Assembly (NCBI GenBank): GCA_032718475.1
Contig: JAUCBJ010002965.1
Coordinates: 1-43,163, forward strand
Source of the DNA: Nemertoderma westbladi
Lineage: Eukaryota; Xenacoelomorpha; Nemertodermatida; Nemertodermatidae
Direction: 5' to 3'
Length of the DNA: 43,163 nucleotides
Under the pieces are notes generated by a model. That model saw nothing but the letters and a program-made list of their open reading frames with translations, was not told the DNA's origin and did no database searches. The position numbers and the translations under genes were made by a program. Shown here in pieces: positions 11,240-23,800 of the stretch; the stretch's first letter is position 1; each line of letters opens with the position of its first letter.

Positions 11240-12344
11240 TGCCAGCGGATTGTAAATATTGCTCATAAGGAAATTTATAGCCCTCTATCAACAACCTTCT
11301 ATCTTCCTTCTTCCATCTTCTTCTTCTATCTATCTACTTTCTAGCGGAAAACTCAGAATAGGATTAAAGTAACATGCAAATTTCACCAAAATTAGGTATT
11401 TAATGTTCAAAAGCCCCGCTACGTATTTGAAAAAAATTTGAAAAACATGCAATTTTTATCACCGGTACCGGTAAAGCCTACCTCGAAATAATTCGCAGGA
11501 CACATTGCAAATGTGGTGAGACATACTGTATGCCTAATATTAAATATAAGATGACCATTAATTTATTAATTAATTTATTATTTTTCTTTAATTTATCCCC
11601 TTTATTGTCCGCATTCGTCCGCGGAATTGCTTTAATGTCCGCATTTGCGGACAATAAAGTACAGTAATTATCCACTCAATCTTCCAAAGATGCGGATAAT
11701 TAAATATTAATCCAATCAACGATCTATTTGTTTATTATGTTACTTTGGCATTATTAATTATACTGTGTAGATCAGTAATTACGTTGGAAATTATTAATAA
11801 ATTTAGCATTACAATGTTTAGTTGTAGGATCTTTTGCTCCACTAGCTAGTTTAATAAAAATTTTGGTTTATTATTTAATTAAAGTTCTGGAATATCATCT
11901 TCATTCACAAAGTATAGCTGAATTATTTAATTACACTACACAATGGTGAAGAATTATTGACCTTAAATTTGCGACAACTTTATTATATCAGATACTAAAC
12001 TTTATCAGTCTTATCAAACTTCTAATTCAAAAGTGAATATTTTAAAGAAAACAACTTTTACAAAAATAAATTATTTTTTTTGTCCTCCTGTATAATCAAC
12101 ATTTCCTCGGCATTCGACCTCGATAAAAATATGCTTTTAACAAGAGCTCGAAAATGCGAATTAGTAAAATAAATAGTTATTCTTTGATACTCGAAGAACC
12201 ACCGTAACTAGGCCTACTGTAATACTGTTGTTATGCAAAATACCGTCTTCCTGAAATTCAATGGAACTTTCACAAATATTGCAGTTGTTATGTCCCCGTT
12301 ACGTATGATCTCACTAAATAAAGCGGCCACTATCTCTAATTCCT
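11240..12344. other. AT-rich intergenic DNA
   Basis: Pyrimidine-rich simple sequence near 11290-11340 (CTTC/TATC runs) and otherwise AT-rich DNA without recognisable genes. A short self-complementary GTCCGCATTCGTCCGCG/TGTCCGCATTTGCGGAC patch lies at about 11606-11652. Confidence 0.4.
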
Positions 12345-12353
12345 TAATAGGCA

Positions 12354-12778
12354 CTTGAGTTTAAACGGGATCCCGATCCCAAAAAATCGGGATCCCGGTG
12401 AAAAATTCAACCCCGATCCTGATCCCGACTTTATTTTGGGAAGAGATCCCGAAGTATAAATAGTGAAGTAAATTTATTGAAAAGCCGATGAATAGTTGTA
12501 CCAATTTAGAACACCGTATTAACTACATCGAATTTCGGATTATTGGATGTCAGTAAACCATCCAGCAATCAACTACTGTATAAATCAATTTTAATATAAT
12601 TTTATCTTACTAATATTTCAGCAGTGTGAAAAAAAAGCGATATAATTTTGCCAAAAACCCGTTTTTTACTAACACAGAAATATATCCCGATCCGATCCCG
12701 GAAATCGGGATCCCGAGAGTGGTAATCCCGGTCCCGATTCCGGAAATTCCGAAAAGTCTGATCCTGTTTAAACACTAA
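12354..12778. mobile_element. hAT-like non-autonomous DNA transposon (MITE), about 425 bp
   Basis: The ends are imperfect inverted repeats: CTTGAGTTTAAACGGGATC on the left matches the reverse complement of the right end (TTAGTGTTTAAACAGGATC) at 15 of 19 positions. The 9-bp direct repeat TAATAGGCA flanks both sides (12345-12353 and 12779-12787), and hAT elements make 8-bp duplications. Both subterminal zones are full of GGGATCCCGATCCC-type palindromic words. There is no coding capacity. Assignment to hAT rests on the TAGTG-like end and the duplication size. Confidence 0.65.
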
Positions 12779-13059
12779 TAATAGGCATCAGTGTTAATCA
12801 TCGACTCGATATCAATGTTGTCTATCCACCGAATAGGAGGAATTACTTAGATTGCAATCACTTAAAACGAAAGGCCTGTATAACGTTACAATGGGTAAGG
12901 GTAACCACTTTAACATACATTTTGTCTTTGTCGATGAGTAAATACAAACAAAAAACAAACAAACATGTAGCAAACGAATATACCAGTATGGAATTCTGCC
13001 TGTTCGGGTAAAATAACAATTTATTTACAAATAAATATCAATCAATTATTCACAATAAA

Positions 13060-13150
13060 ATGCTAGAAATGTCACAAAATGAAATCACAGTAATCTCTAA
13101 GTTTAATGGAGAACGCAGAGGGAGGGGGGGGGGGGGGGGGGGGGGTCGTC
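13060..13150. repeat. Poly(G) tract in a GA-rich patch
   Basis: A run of about 19-22 G at 13124-13145 follows GAGGGAGG. The short open frame crossing it (13060-13290) consists of Gly repeats and is not a gene. Confidence 0.8.
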
Positions 13151-13264
13151 TTAACGCAAATTCCAATCTCGGAATGGTCAGGTTACAGTGCCACGTTATT
13201 CTAACAAAAATTATAAACGAAAATCAGTTGAACAGCTTACTTCCCAAACGGAGCATTCATCTAC

Positions 13265-13592
13265 ACATTCCGAATCTAAAACCGCTTTAAATTTCACCAA
13301 AAATTACCAAGATATTATCAAAATACAAACTAAAGGTGTAAATTTAGAGACGTAAATCGCTATAATTCTAATGTTTTTTGTCTTTATTCTAGAATACTAA
13401 TTATTATTTCGTTGAGCTTTTAAAACTCTCATCTGATTTCTTCATTACGCGTAATTAATATTTACAGAATTGAGTAAAAAAAAAACAATAATATAATTAT
13501 AGCGATTTACAACTCAAAATGTACACCTTAGTGTTTTGATAATATCTCTGGCAATTTTGGTGAAATTTAAAATGGTTTTCAGATTCGGAATC
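13265..13592. repeat. Foldback (inverted) repeat with arms of about 100 bp
   Basis: The left arm, about 13265-13362, begins CATTCCGAATCTAAAACC and ends ATCGCTATAATT. The right arm, about 13493-13592, is its diverged reverse complement, starting AATTATAGCGATTTAC and ending GGTTTTCAGATTCGGAAT. The loop is about 130 bp. It has no coding content and is probably a MITE or foldback element. Outer boundaries and target duplication are not resolved. Confidence 0.7.
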
Positions 13593-13599
13593 TGCAGAT

Positions 13600-14430
13600 A
13601 TGACGGCGGATCTAATGATATCTAGATTTCATTACAAAGACGAAAAATAAAGACGACTGATGTAGCTAAATATTTCGAAAAAGGCGTTTTTCTATCGGCT
13701 TGTTGTATCGAAATAGCTCAGAAATTGAAAAATCCTGCCAGGCCAGCAGTTCGTAGCATATGATTGGAATTTGAAAAAAATCAGATCACAATATGACAGA
13801 CACTCACTTTGAACCGAAACTTATGTTTAGCCACTTGAACATATTCTTTTCTCTAATTATTCCGAATTTTCACGTAATTTTAAATTTAAATTATGTCTAG
13901 GCCTAATTAGAACGTTTTTAAGCAAACTTTATCAAATTAAGCAAAAATGGGCTGTATTAATAAAAACTTACTTATTGTTTGGTGGAATTTGACAATTTCT
14001 TGGTGGAATGTCTTAAATTTTATTATAAGTGTTGAAAGAGCAAGCATTAGGAGTTGAAGAGTACAATAATTTGAATCGCAGAAACTATGGAAGTAATATA
14101 GTTAAATACTACAGTGTAATTTATTTTGTAACACCATATCGCTGTATCTTTTATTAAAGAATTGAGTAACAACAAAAAAAGATGAAAAAACGTGTACAAA
14201 AGTTCTACTTTTTTCCCCGATGTAATAAATAATTATTATTGCTTTTGATAGCATAAAAAATACCATTTGATTATGTTTAAATACTTACAAATGCTGGTTA
14301 ATAGTGTAAACAGACCAAGTTTAATAAAGGTTTAAAGGTGACATTTAATATATTGTGTAATAACTATGACCCAAATGGAACAGCGCCGTTGGATGGAACA
14401 GCGACTAACTTTTAATGTTTTTGGCCCATT
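13600..14430. promoter_or_regulatory. AT-rich DNA downstream of IFT43, with candidate polyadenylation signals
   Basis: No gene is seen. On the minus strand, the IFT43 side, AATAAA-type words occur near 14150 and 14120, about 440-470 bases after the IFT43 stop codon, and are candidate polyadenylation signals. Other TTTATT words on the plus strand exist, so the real site is unknown. Confidence 0.3.
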
Positions 14431-14432
14431 CT

Positions 14433-14603
14433 TATTGTTCCCCGCCCAGATATCTCCAATTCTCAGTGTTCCCCACCCAGGATATCTCCAATTCTTATTG
14501 TCCCCCGCCCGGATATCTCCAATTCTTATTGTTCCCCACCCAGATATCTCCAATTCTTATTGTTCCCCACCCAGATATCTCCAATTCTTATTGTTCCCCA
14601 CCC
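14433..14603 (-). repeat. 31-bp tandem array seeded from the IFT43 stop codon
   Basis: About six copies of a 31-bp unit, with starts near 14438, 14468, 14500, 14531, 14562 and 14593. On the minus strand each unit reads GGTGGGGAACAATAAG followed by AATTGGAGATATC. The copy nearest the gene is the last codons and stop of IFT43 (GGT GGG GAA CAA TAA), so every further copy repeats the stop-codon segment inside the 3' untranslated region. Copies vary by one or two bases. Confidence 0.85.
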
Positions 14604-14815
14604 ACCAATCCAAGGTTCTCCCATTCTGTCTGCAACTCGGAAGATATTTCAGTAAATAAGGTGTTCCAGTCCCAAGGGCTGTCCTTCTCTTCCAACTCAG
14701 ACAGGGACGCCATGTTGTTACTTAGAAGTTTAATATCAACATCTTCCAGGATTGTGAGGGCTGGTTGTCGAATCAAATCATCGTCAAGTTCACGATAGGT
14801 TGCTACGCGGTTTAC
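14588..14815 (-). CDS. IFT43: IFT43 exon 3 (C-terminal, 75 codons plus TAA)
   Basis: This exon starts with GTAAACCGC directly after TTTCCAG and ends at the TAA at 14590-14588. It holds the most conserved block of the protein, with VATYRELDDDLIRQPALTIL, then DVDIKLLSNNMA and WDWNTLFTEISSEL, matching the C-terminal half of IFT43. Both edges of the exon are array units: the first 10 bases and the acceptor belong to the 27-bp repeat, and the final codons belong to the 31-bp repeat. The start GTAAAC also looks like a donor, so AG|GTAAAC is a back-to-back acceptor and donor. Confidence 0.92.
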   Translation of the reverse strand, partial: VNRVATYRELDDDLIRQPALTILEDVDIKLLSNNMASLSELEEKDSPWDWNTLFTEISSELQTEWENLGLVGGEQ

Positions 14816-17800
14816 CTGGAAACAATGAAATAAACGGCTTTACAAAATAAATAATTTCCAATAATCAGGGAAATAAACAGTTTACATAGGAACAGGGAAA
14901 TAAACGGATTTACAAAAGAAATAATTTCAAATAAACAGGGAAATATATACGTGTTGAAATGGGAATATGGACATAATCAGTTTACTTAGGAATGTGGAAA
15001 TGAACAGTTTACTTAAGTACAGGGAAATAAACAGTTTACTTAGGAATGGGGAAATAAATGCCTTCGAATGCCTTCTTGAAGTCCACAAAAGTCATGACTG
15101 CGGGGAGATTCTTTGACTTAATTCCTTCAATCAGTCTCCGTAGTGCAAGTATCTGAGCTATTGTTGATCTACTTGGTCGAAATCCGTTTTATGTGAGGCC
15201 TAATCCTATATAGAATCATTTTATTGTATATTTTGGCAGCTACCACAAGCAGACAGATCCCACGATAGTTTGTTGGTATGCCGAGATCTCCTTTCTTGGG
15301 GAAAGGCTTTAGTTGATCTTTAGTCCAAATTGGTGGTGGCTTTTCCCCTTTTAACATCCGGTTGCAAACATTCAATAATGGTCTGTTTAGCACTCCGGTT
15401 TTCCATACCTCCGCTGGGATTTCATCTAATCCACTCGCTCTATTATTGGACATGCTTTTAATGCTTCTTTGGAGTTCGGCAGGTGTGAAGTCCACTGTCT
15501 CTATAGGTAGTGTCTTGTCATATATGTTCCTTGTAGGGCTGACCTCGATGTTTGGTGGCTGCCCAAGCAAGTTGCTGAAGTGATTTTTCCACTTCCCAAC
15601 ACGTTCTTCAGGACTATCGGCTTTGAGGCCGATTTACTTAGGAATAGGGAAATAAACAGTTTACTTAGTAATAAAGAAATAAACAGTTTACTTAGGAACA
15701 GGGAAATAAACAGTTTACTTAGGAATAGGGCAATAAACAGTTTACTTAGTAATAAGGAAATAAACAGTTTACTTAGGAATAGGGCAATAAACAGTTTACT
15801 TAGTAATAAGGAAATAAACAGTTTACTTAGGAATAGGGAAATAAACAGTTTACTTAGGAATAGGGAAATAAACAGTTTACTTAGTAATAGGGAAATAAAC
15901 AGTTTACTTAGGAATAGGGAAATAAACAGTTTACTTAGGAACAGGGAAATAAACAGTTTACTTAGTAATAGGGAAATAAATAGTTTACTTAGGAACAGGG
16001 AAATAAATAGTTTACTTAGTAATAGGGAAATAAATAGTTTACTTAGTAATAGGGAAATAAACAGTTTACTTAGGAATGGGGAAATAAACAGTTTACTTAG
16101 TAATAGGGAAATAAACAGTTTACTTAGGAATATGGAAACAGTTTACTTAGGAACAGGGAAATAAACAGTTTACTTAGTAATAGGGAAATAAATAGTTTAC
16201 TTAGGAATATGGAAATATACAGTTTACTTAGGAACAGGAAAATAAACAGTTTATTTAGGAACAGGAAAATAAACAGTTTACTTAGTAATAGGGAAATAAA
16301 CAGTTTACATAGTAATAGGGGAATAAACATTTTACTTAGTAATAGGGAAATAAATAGTTTACTCAGGAACAGGAAAATAAACAGTTTACTTAGGAATAGG
16401 GAAATAAACATTTTACCTAGGGAAATAAACAGTTTACTTAGGTATAGGGAAATAAACAGTTTACTTAGTAATAGGGAAATAAACAGTTTACATAGTAATA
16501 GGGAAATAAACAGTTTACTTAGGAATAGGGAAATAAATAGTTTACTTAGGAATATGGAAATATGCAGTTTACTTAGGAATAGGGAAATAAACAGTTTACT
16601 TAGTAATAGGGAAATAAACAGTTTACATAGTAATAGGGAAATAAACAGTTTACTTAGTAATAGGGAAATAAACAGTTTACATAGTAATAGGGAAATAAAC
16701 AGTTTACTTAGGAATAGGGAAATAAATAGTTTACTTAGGAACAGGAAAATAAACAGTTTATTTAGGAACAGGAAAATAAACAGCTTACTTAGTAATAGGG
16801 AAATAAACAGTTTACATAGTAATAGGAAATAAATAGTTTACTTAGGAACAGGAAAATAAACAGTTTACTTAGGAATAGGGAAATAAACATTTTACCTAGG
16901 GAAATAAACAGTTTACTTAGGTATAGGGAAATAAACAGTTTACTTAGTAATAGGGAAATAAACAGTTTACATAGTAATAGGGAAATAAACAGTTTACTTA
17001 GTAATAGGGAAATAAATAGTTTACTCAGGAACAGGAAAATAAACAGTTTACTTAGGAATAGGGAAATAAACATTTTACCTAGGGAAATAAACAGTTTACT
17101 TAGGTATAGGGAAATAAACAGTTTACTTAGGAATAGGGAAATAAACATTTTACCTAGGGAAATAAACAGTTTACTTAGGTATAGGGAAATAAACAGTTTA
17201 CTTAGTAATAGGGAAATAAACAGTTTACATAGTAATAGGGAAATAAACAGTTTACTTAGGAATATGGAAATATACAGTTTACTTAGGAACAGGAAAATAA
17301 ACAGTTTATTTAGGAACAGGAAAATAAACAGTTTACTTAGTAATAGGGAAATAAACAGTTTACATAGTAATAGGGGAATAAACATTTTACTTAGTAATAG
17401 GGAAATAAATAGTTTACTCAGGAACAGGAAAATAAACAGTTTACTTAGGAATAGGGAAATAAACATTTTACCTAGGGAAATAAACAGTTTACTTAGGTAT
17501 AGGGAAATAAACAGTTTACTTAGTAATAGGGAAATAAACAGTTTACATAGTAATAGGGAAATAAACAGTTTACTTAGGAATAGGGAAATAAATAGTTTAC
17601 TTAGGAATATGGAAATATGCAGTTTACTTAGGAACAGGAAAATAAACAGTTTATTTAGGAACAGGAAAATAAACAGCTTACTTAGTAATAGGGAAATAAA
17701 CAGTTTACATAGTAATAGGAAATAAATAGTTTACTTAGGAACAGGAAAATAAACAGTTTACTTAGGAATAGGGAAATAAACATTTTACCTAGGGAAATAA

Positions 17801-20800
17801 ACAGTTTACTTAGGTATAGGGAAATAAACAGTTTACTTAGTAATAGGGAAATAAACAGTTTACATAGTAATAGGGAAATAAACAGTTTACTTAGTAATAG
17901 GGAAATAAATAGTTTACTCAGGAACAGGAAAATAAACAGTTTACTTAGGAATAGGGAAATAAACATTTTACCTAGGGAAATAAACAGTTTACTTAGGTAT
18001 AGGGAAATAAACAGTTTACTTAGTAATAGGGAAATAAACAGTTTACATAGTAATAGGGAAATATTCAGTTTACTTAGTAATAGGGAAATAAATAGTTTAC
18101 TCAGGAACAGGAAAATAAACAGTTTACTTAGGAATAGGGAAATAAACATTTTACCTAGGGAAATAAACAGTTTACTTAGGTATAGGGAAATAAACAGTTT
18201 ACTTAGTAATAGGGAAATAAACAGTTTACATAGTAATAGGGAAATAAACAGTTTACTTAGTAATAGGGAAATAAATAGTTTACTCAGGAACAGGAAAATA
18301 AACAGTTTACTTAGGAATAGGGAAATAAACATTTTACCTAGGGAAATAAACAGTTTACTTAGGTATAGGGAAATAAACAGTTTACTTAGTAATAGGGAAA
18401 TAAACAGTTTACATAGTAATAGGGAAATAAACAGTTTACTTAGTAATAGGGAAATAAATAGTTTACTCAGGAACAGGAAAATAAACAGTTTACTTAGGAA
18501 TAGGGAAAAAAACATTTTACCTAGGGAAATAAACAGTTTACATAGGTATAGGGAAATAAACAGTTTACTTAGTACTAGGGAAATAAACAGTTTACATAGT
18601 AATAGGGAAATAAACAGTTTACTTAGTAATAGGGAAATAAATAGTTTACTCAGGAACAGGAAAATAAACAGTTTACTTAGGAATAAGGAAATAAATAGTT
18701 TACTCAGGAACAGGAAAATAAACAGTTTACTTAGGAATAGGGAAATAAATAGTTTACTTAGGAATATGGAAATAAACAGTTTACTTAGGAATAGGGAAAT
18801 AAACAGTTTACTCAGGAACAGGAAAATAAACAGTTTACTTAGGAATAGGGAAATAAATAGTTTACTTAGGAATAGGGAAATAAATAGTTTACTTAGGAAT
18901 AGGGTAATAAACAGTTTAATTAGGAATAGGGAAATAAACAGTTTACTTAGGAACAGGAAAATAAACAGTTTACTTAGGAATAGGGAAATAAACAGTTTAC
19001 TCAGGAACAGGAAAATAAACAGTTTACTTAGGAATAGGGAAATAAATAGTTTACTTAGGAACAGGGAAATAAACAGTTTACTTAGGAACAGGAAAATAAA
19101 CAGTTTACTTAGGAACAGGAAAATAAACAGTTTACTTAGGAACAGGAAAATAAACAGTTTACTTAGGAACAGGAAAATAAACAGTTTACTTAGTAATAGG
19201 GAAATAAATAGTTTACTTAGGAATATGGAAATATACAGTTTACTTAGGAACAGGAAAATAAACAGTATACTTAGGAACAGGAAAATAAACAGTTTACTTA
19301 GTAATAGGGAAATAAATAGTTTACTCAGGAACAGGGAAATAAACAGTTTACTTAGGAACAGGAAAATAAACAGTTTACTTAGTAATAGGGAAATAAATAG
19401 TTTACTTAGGAATAGGGAAATAAATAGTTTACTTAGGAACAGGAAAAAAAACAGTTTACTTAGGAACAGGAAAATAAACTGTTTACTTAGTAATAGGGAA
19501 ATAAATAGTTTACTCAGGAACAGGGAAATAAACAGTTTACTTAGGAACAGGAAAATAAACAGTTTACTTAGTAATAGGGAAATAAATAGTTTACTTAGGA
19601 ATAGGGTAATAAACAGTTTACTTAGGAATAGGGAAATAAATAGTTTACTTAGTAATAGGGAAATAAACAGTTTACTTAGGAACAGGAAAATAAACAGTTT
19701 ACTTAGGAATAGGGAAATAAATAGTTTACTTAGGAACAGGAAAATAAACAGTTTACTTAGTAATAGGGAAATAAATAGTTTACTTAGTAATAGGGAAATA
19801 AATAGTTTACTCAGGAACAGGGAAATAAAGAGTTTACTTAGTAATAGGGAAATAAATAGTTTACTTAGTAATAGGGAAATAAACAGTTTACTTAGGAACA
19901 GGAAAATAAACAGTTTACTTAGGAATAGGGAAATAAATAGTTTACTTAGGAATATGGAAATAAACAGTTTACTTAGGAACAGGAAAATAAACAGTTTACT
20001 TAGGAATAGGGAAATAAATAGTTTACTTAGGAACAGGAAAAAAAACAGTTTACTTAGGAACAGGAAAATAAACAGTTTACTTAGTAATAGGGAAATAAAC
20101 AGTTTACTTAGGAATAGGGAAATAAATAGTTTACTCAGGAACAGGAAAATAAACAGTTTACTTAGTAATAGGGAATTAAATAGTTTACTTAGGAATAGGA
20201 AAATAAACAGTTTACTTAGGAATAGGGAAATAAATAGTTTACTTAGGAACAGGAAAAAAAACAGTTTACATAGGAATAGGGAAATAAATAGTTTACTTAG
20301 GAATATGGAAATAAACAGTTTACTTAGGAACAGGAAAATAAACAGTTTACTTAGGAATAGGGAAATAAATAGTTTACTTAGGAACAGGAAAAAAAACAGT
20401 TTACTTAGGAACAGGAAAATAAACAGTTTACTTAGTAATAGGGAAATAAACAGTTTACTTAGGAATAGGGAAATAAATAGTTTACTCAGGAACAGGAAAA
20501 TAAACAGTTTACATAGTAATAAGGAAATAAATAGTTTACTTAGGAATAGGAAAATAAACAGTTTACTTAGGAATAGGGAAATAAATAGTTTACTTAGGAA
20601 CAGGAAAATAAACAGTTTACTTAGGAACAGGAAAATAAATAGTTTACTTAGGAACAGGAAAATAAACAGTTTACTTAGGAACAGGAAAATAAATAGTTTA
20701 CTTAGGAACAGGAAAAAAAACAGTTTACTTAGGAACAGGAAAATAAACAGTTTACTTAGTAATAGGGAAATAAACAGTTTACTTAGGAATAGGAAAATAA

Positions 20801-23800
20801 ACAGTTTACTTAGGAATAGGGAAATAAACAGTTTACTCAGGAATAGGGAAATAAACAGTTTACTAAGTAATAGGGAAATAAACAGTTTACTGAGGAACAG
20901 GGAAATAAACAGTTTACTTAGTAATAGGGAAATAAATAGTTTACTCAGGAACAGGGAAATAAACAGTTTACATAGTAATAGGAAAATAATAGTTTACTCA
21001 GGAACATGGAAATAATTGTTTAAATAGTAATAGGGAAATAAATAGTTTTCTTAGGAATATAGAAATAATTAAATAAACAGTTTACTTAGTAATAGGGAAA
21101 TAAACAGTTTACTTAGGAATAGGGAAATAAACAGTTTACTTAGGAATAGGGAAATAAACAGTTTACTTAGGAATAGGGAAATAAACAGTTTACTTAGGAA
21201 TAGGGAAATAAACAGTTTACTTAGGAATAGGGAAATAAACAGTTTACTTAGGAATAGGGAAATAAACAGTTTACTTAGGAATAGGGAAATAAACAGTTTA
21301 CTTAGGAATAGGGAAATAAACAGTTTACTTAGGAATAGGGAAATAAACAGTTTACTTAGGAATAGGGAAATAAACAGTTTACTTAGGAATAGGGAAATAA
21401 ACAGTTTACTTAGGAATAGGGAAATAAACAGTTTACTTAGGAATAGGGAAATAAACAGTTTACTTAGGAATAGGGAAATAAACAGTTTACTTAGGAATAG
21501 GGCAATAAACAGTTTACTTAATAATAGGGAAATAAACAGTTAACTTAGTAATAGGGAAATAAATAGTTTACTCAGGAACAGGGAAATAAACAGTTTACAT
21601 AGTAATAGGGAAATAAATTGTTTAATTAGGAATAGAGAAATAAACAGTTTACTTAATAATAGGGAAATAAACTACTACTACTACTAGGATCGGCATGCTG
21701 CATTGCAGCTGCATTTTTAAGAATGCTGTGCGGGCTTATAGTCAAAATTGCAACGCCACAACTCCCTATCACCCATGACATTTGCTAAATCATCCGCATC
21801 TTCAAGGCCAGTGTCCTTTAAGATGCGTCTCAAGAAAGTCAAGGGCTGTCCACCATGCTTATTCACTCCATGAGGCTGCCAAAGTACAAGATTATGCACT
21901 GGCTGGTCCTCACGGCGAAAGCAATGTCCTGCAAAGCGGAGGCGATTTTGTTCTAGTGTCAAGCTTGGGGGAACCAATGAGACACCTCCAATGTTATATA
22001 TAAAATAGTGTCTGGTTGGAGATGTGTGCATTGTACTTGACAGAATAAACCGGGCGTAGCATTCTTGTGAATGTGCCATCCAGAGATTTGGTGTCCTCAG
22101 CAGTTAGAGCCCAGCATGGACTCCCATAGAAGAGTACTGGAACTACTGCTGCTCTAAATAATCGGACCTTAAGTTTCCGATTAATTCTCGGTGACTTCCA
22201 AATCCTGGAAAGCCTATTCAAGGCTGCCCATGCCTTTCCCTTACGTATTCGAAGGTCCTCACCTGATTTCCGGAAATAAACAGTTTACTTAGTAACAGGG
22301 AAATAAACAGTTTACTCAGGAACAGGGAAATAAACAGTTTACTCAGGAACAGGGAAATAAACAGTTTACTTAGTAATAGGGAAATAAATAGTTTACTTAG
22401 TAATAGGGAAATAAACATTTTACTCAGGAATAGGGAAATAAACAGTTTACTTAGGAATAGGGAAATAAACAGTTTACTTAATAATAGGGAAATAAACAGT
22501 TTACTCAGGAACAGGAAAATAAACAGTTTACTTAGAAATAGGGAAATAAACAGTTTACTTAGTAATAGGGAAATAAACAGTTTACATAGTAATAGGGAAA
22601 TAAATAGTTTAATTAGGAATAGGGTAATAAACAGTTTACTTGGGAATAGGGAAATAAACAGTTTACTTTAGGAATAGGGTAATAAACAGTTTACTTAGGA
22701 ATAGGGAAATAAATAGTTTACTTAGTAATAGGGAAATAAACAGTTTACTTAGGAATAGGGTAATAAACAGTTTACTTAGTAATAGGGAAATAAACAGTTT
22801 ACTTAGGAATAGGGAAATAAACAGTTTACTCAGGAACAGGAAAATAAACAGTTTACTTAGTAATAGGGAAATAAATAGTTTAATTAGGAATAGGGTAATA
22901 AACAGTTTACTTGGGAATAGGGAAATAAACAGTTTACTTTAGGAATAGGGTAATAAACAGTTTACTTAGGAATAGGGAAATAAATAGTTTACTTAGTAAT
23001 AGGGAAATAAACAGTTTACTTAGGAATAGGGTAATAAACAGTTTACTTAGTAATAGGGAAATAAACAGTTTACTTAGGAATAGGGAAATAAACAGTTTAC
23101 TCAGGAACAGGAAAATAAACAGTTTACTTAGTAATAGGGAAATAAATAGTTTACTCAGGAACAGGGAAATAAACAGTTTACTTTAAGAATAGGGTAATAA
23201 ACAGTTTACTTAGTAATAGGGAAATAAATAGTTTAATTAGGAATAGGGTAATAAACAGTTTACTTGGGAATAGGGAAATAAACAGTTTACTTTAGGAATA
23301 GGGTAATAAACAGTTTACTTAGGAATAGGGAAATAAATAGTTTAATTAGGAATAGGGTAATAAACAGTTTACTTGGGAATAGGGAAATAAACAGTTTACT
23401 TTAGGAATAGGGTAATAAACAGTTTACTTAGGAATAGGGAAATAAATAGTTTACTTAGTAATAGGGAAATAAACAGTTTACTTAGGAATAGGGTAATAAA
23501 CAGTTTACTTAGTAATAGGGAAATAAATAGTTTACTTAGTAATAGGGAAATAAACAGTTTACTTAGGAATAGGGTAATAAACAGTTTACTTAGTAATAGG
23601 GAAATAAACAGTTTACTTAGTAATAGGGAAATAAACAGTTTACTTAGGAATAGGGAAATAAACAGTTTACTTAGGAATAGGGAAATAAATAGTTTACTTA
23701 GTAATAGGGAAATAAACAGTTTACTTAGGAATAGGGTAATAAACAGTTTACTTAGTAATAGGGAAATAAATAGTTTACTTAGTAATAGGGAAATAAACAG

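Noticed and set aside
11066-11266. 66-codon minus-strand frame
   Set aside because: It reads through the tRNA-His gene.
14366-14798. Plus-strand frames with repeated PHPDISNSYCS-like words
   Set aside because: Opposite-strand readings of the 31-bp array and of IFT43 exon 3.
17682-18515. 277-codon minus-strand frame (LFISLFLSK repeats) and similar frames at 16124-16411, 16789-17466, 22218-22418 and 24264-24461
   Set aside because: Same satellite read on the gene strand. No start context, domain or non-repeat part.
18766-21015. 749-codon plus-strand frame with 9-residue repeats
   Set aside because: It is wholly inside the 27-bp satellite of IFT43 intron 2. The period is divisible by three and stop-free, and the opposite strand is equally open.
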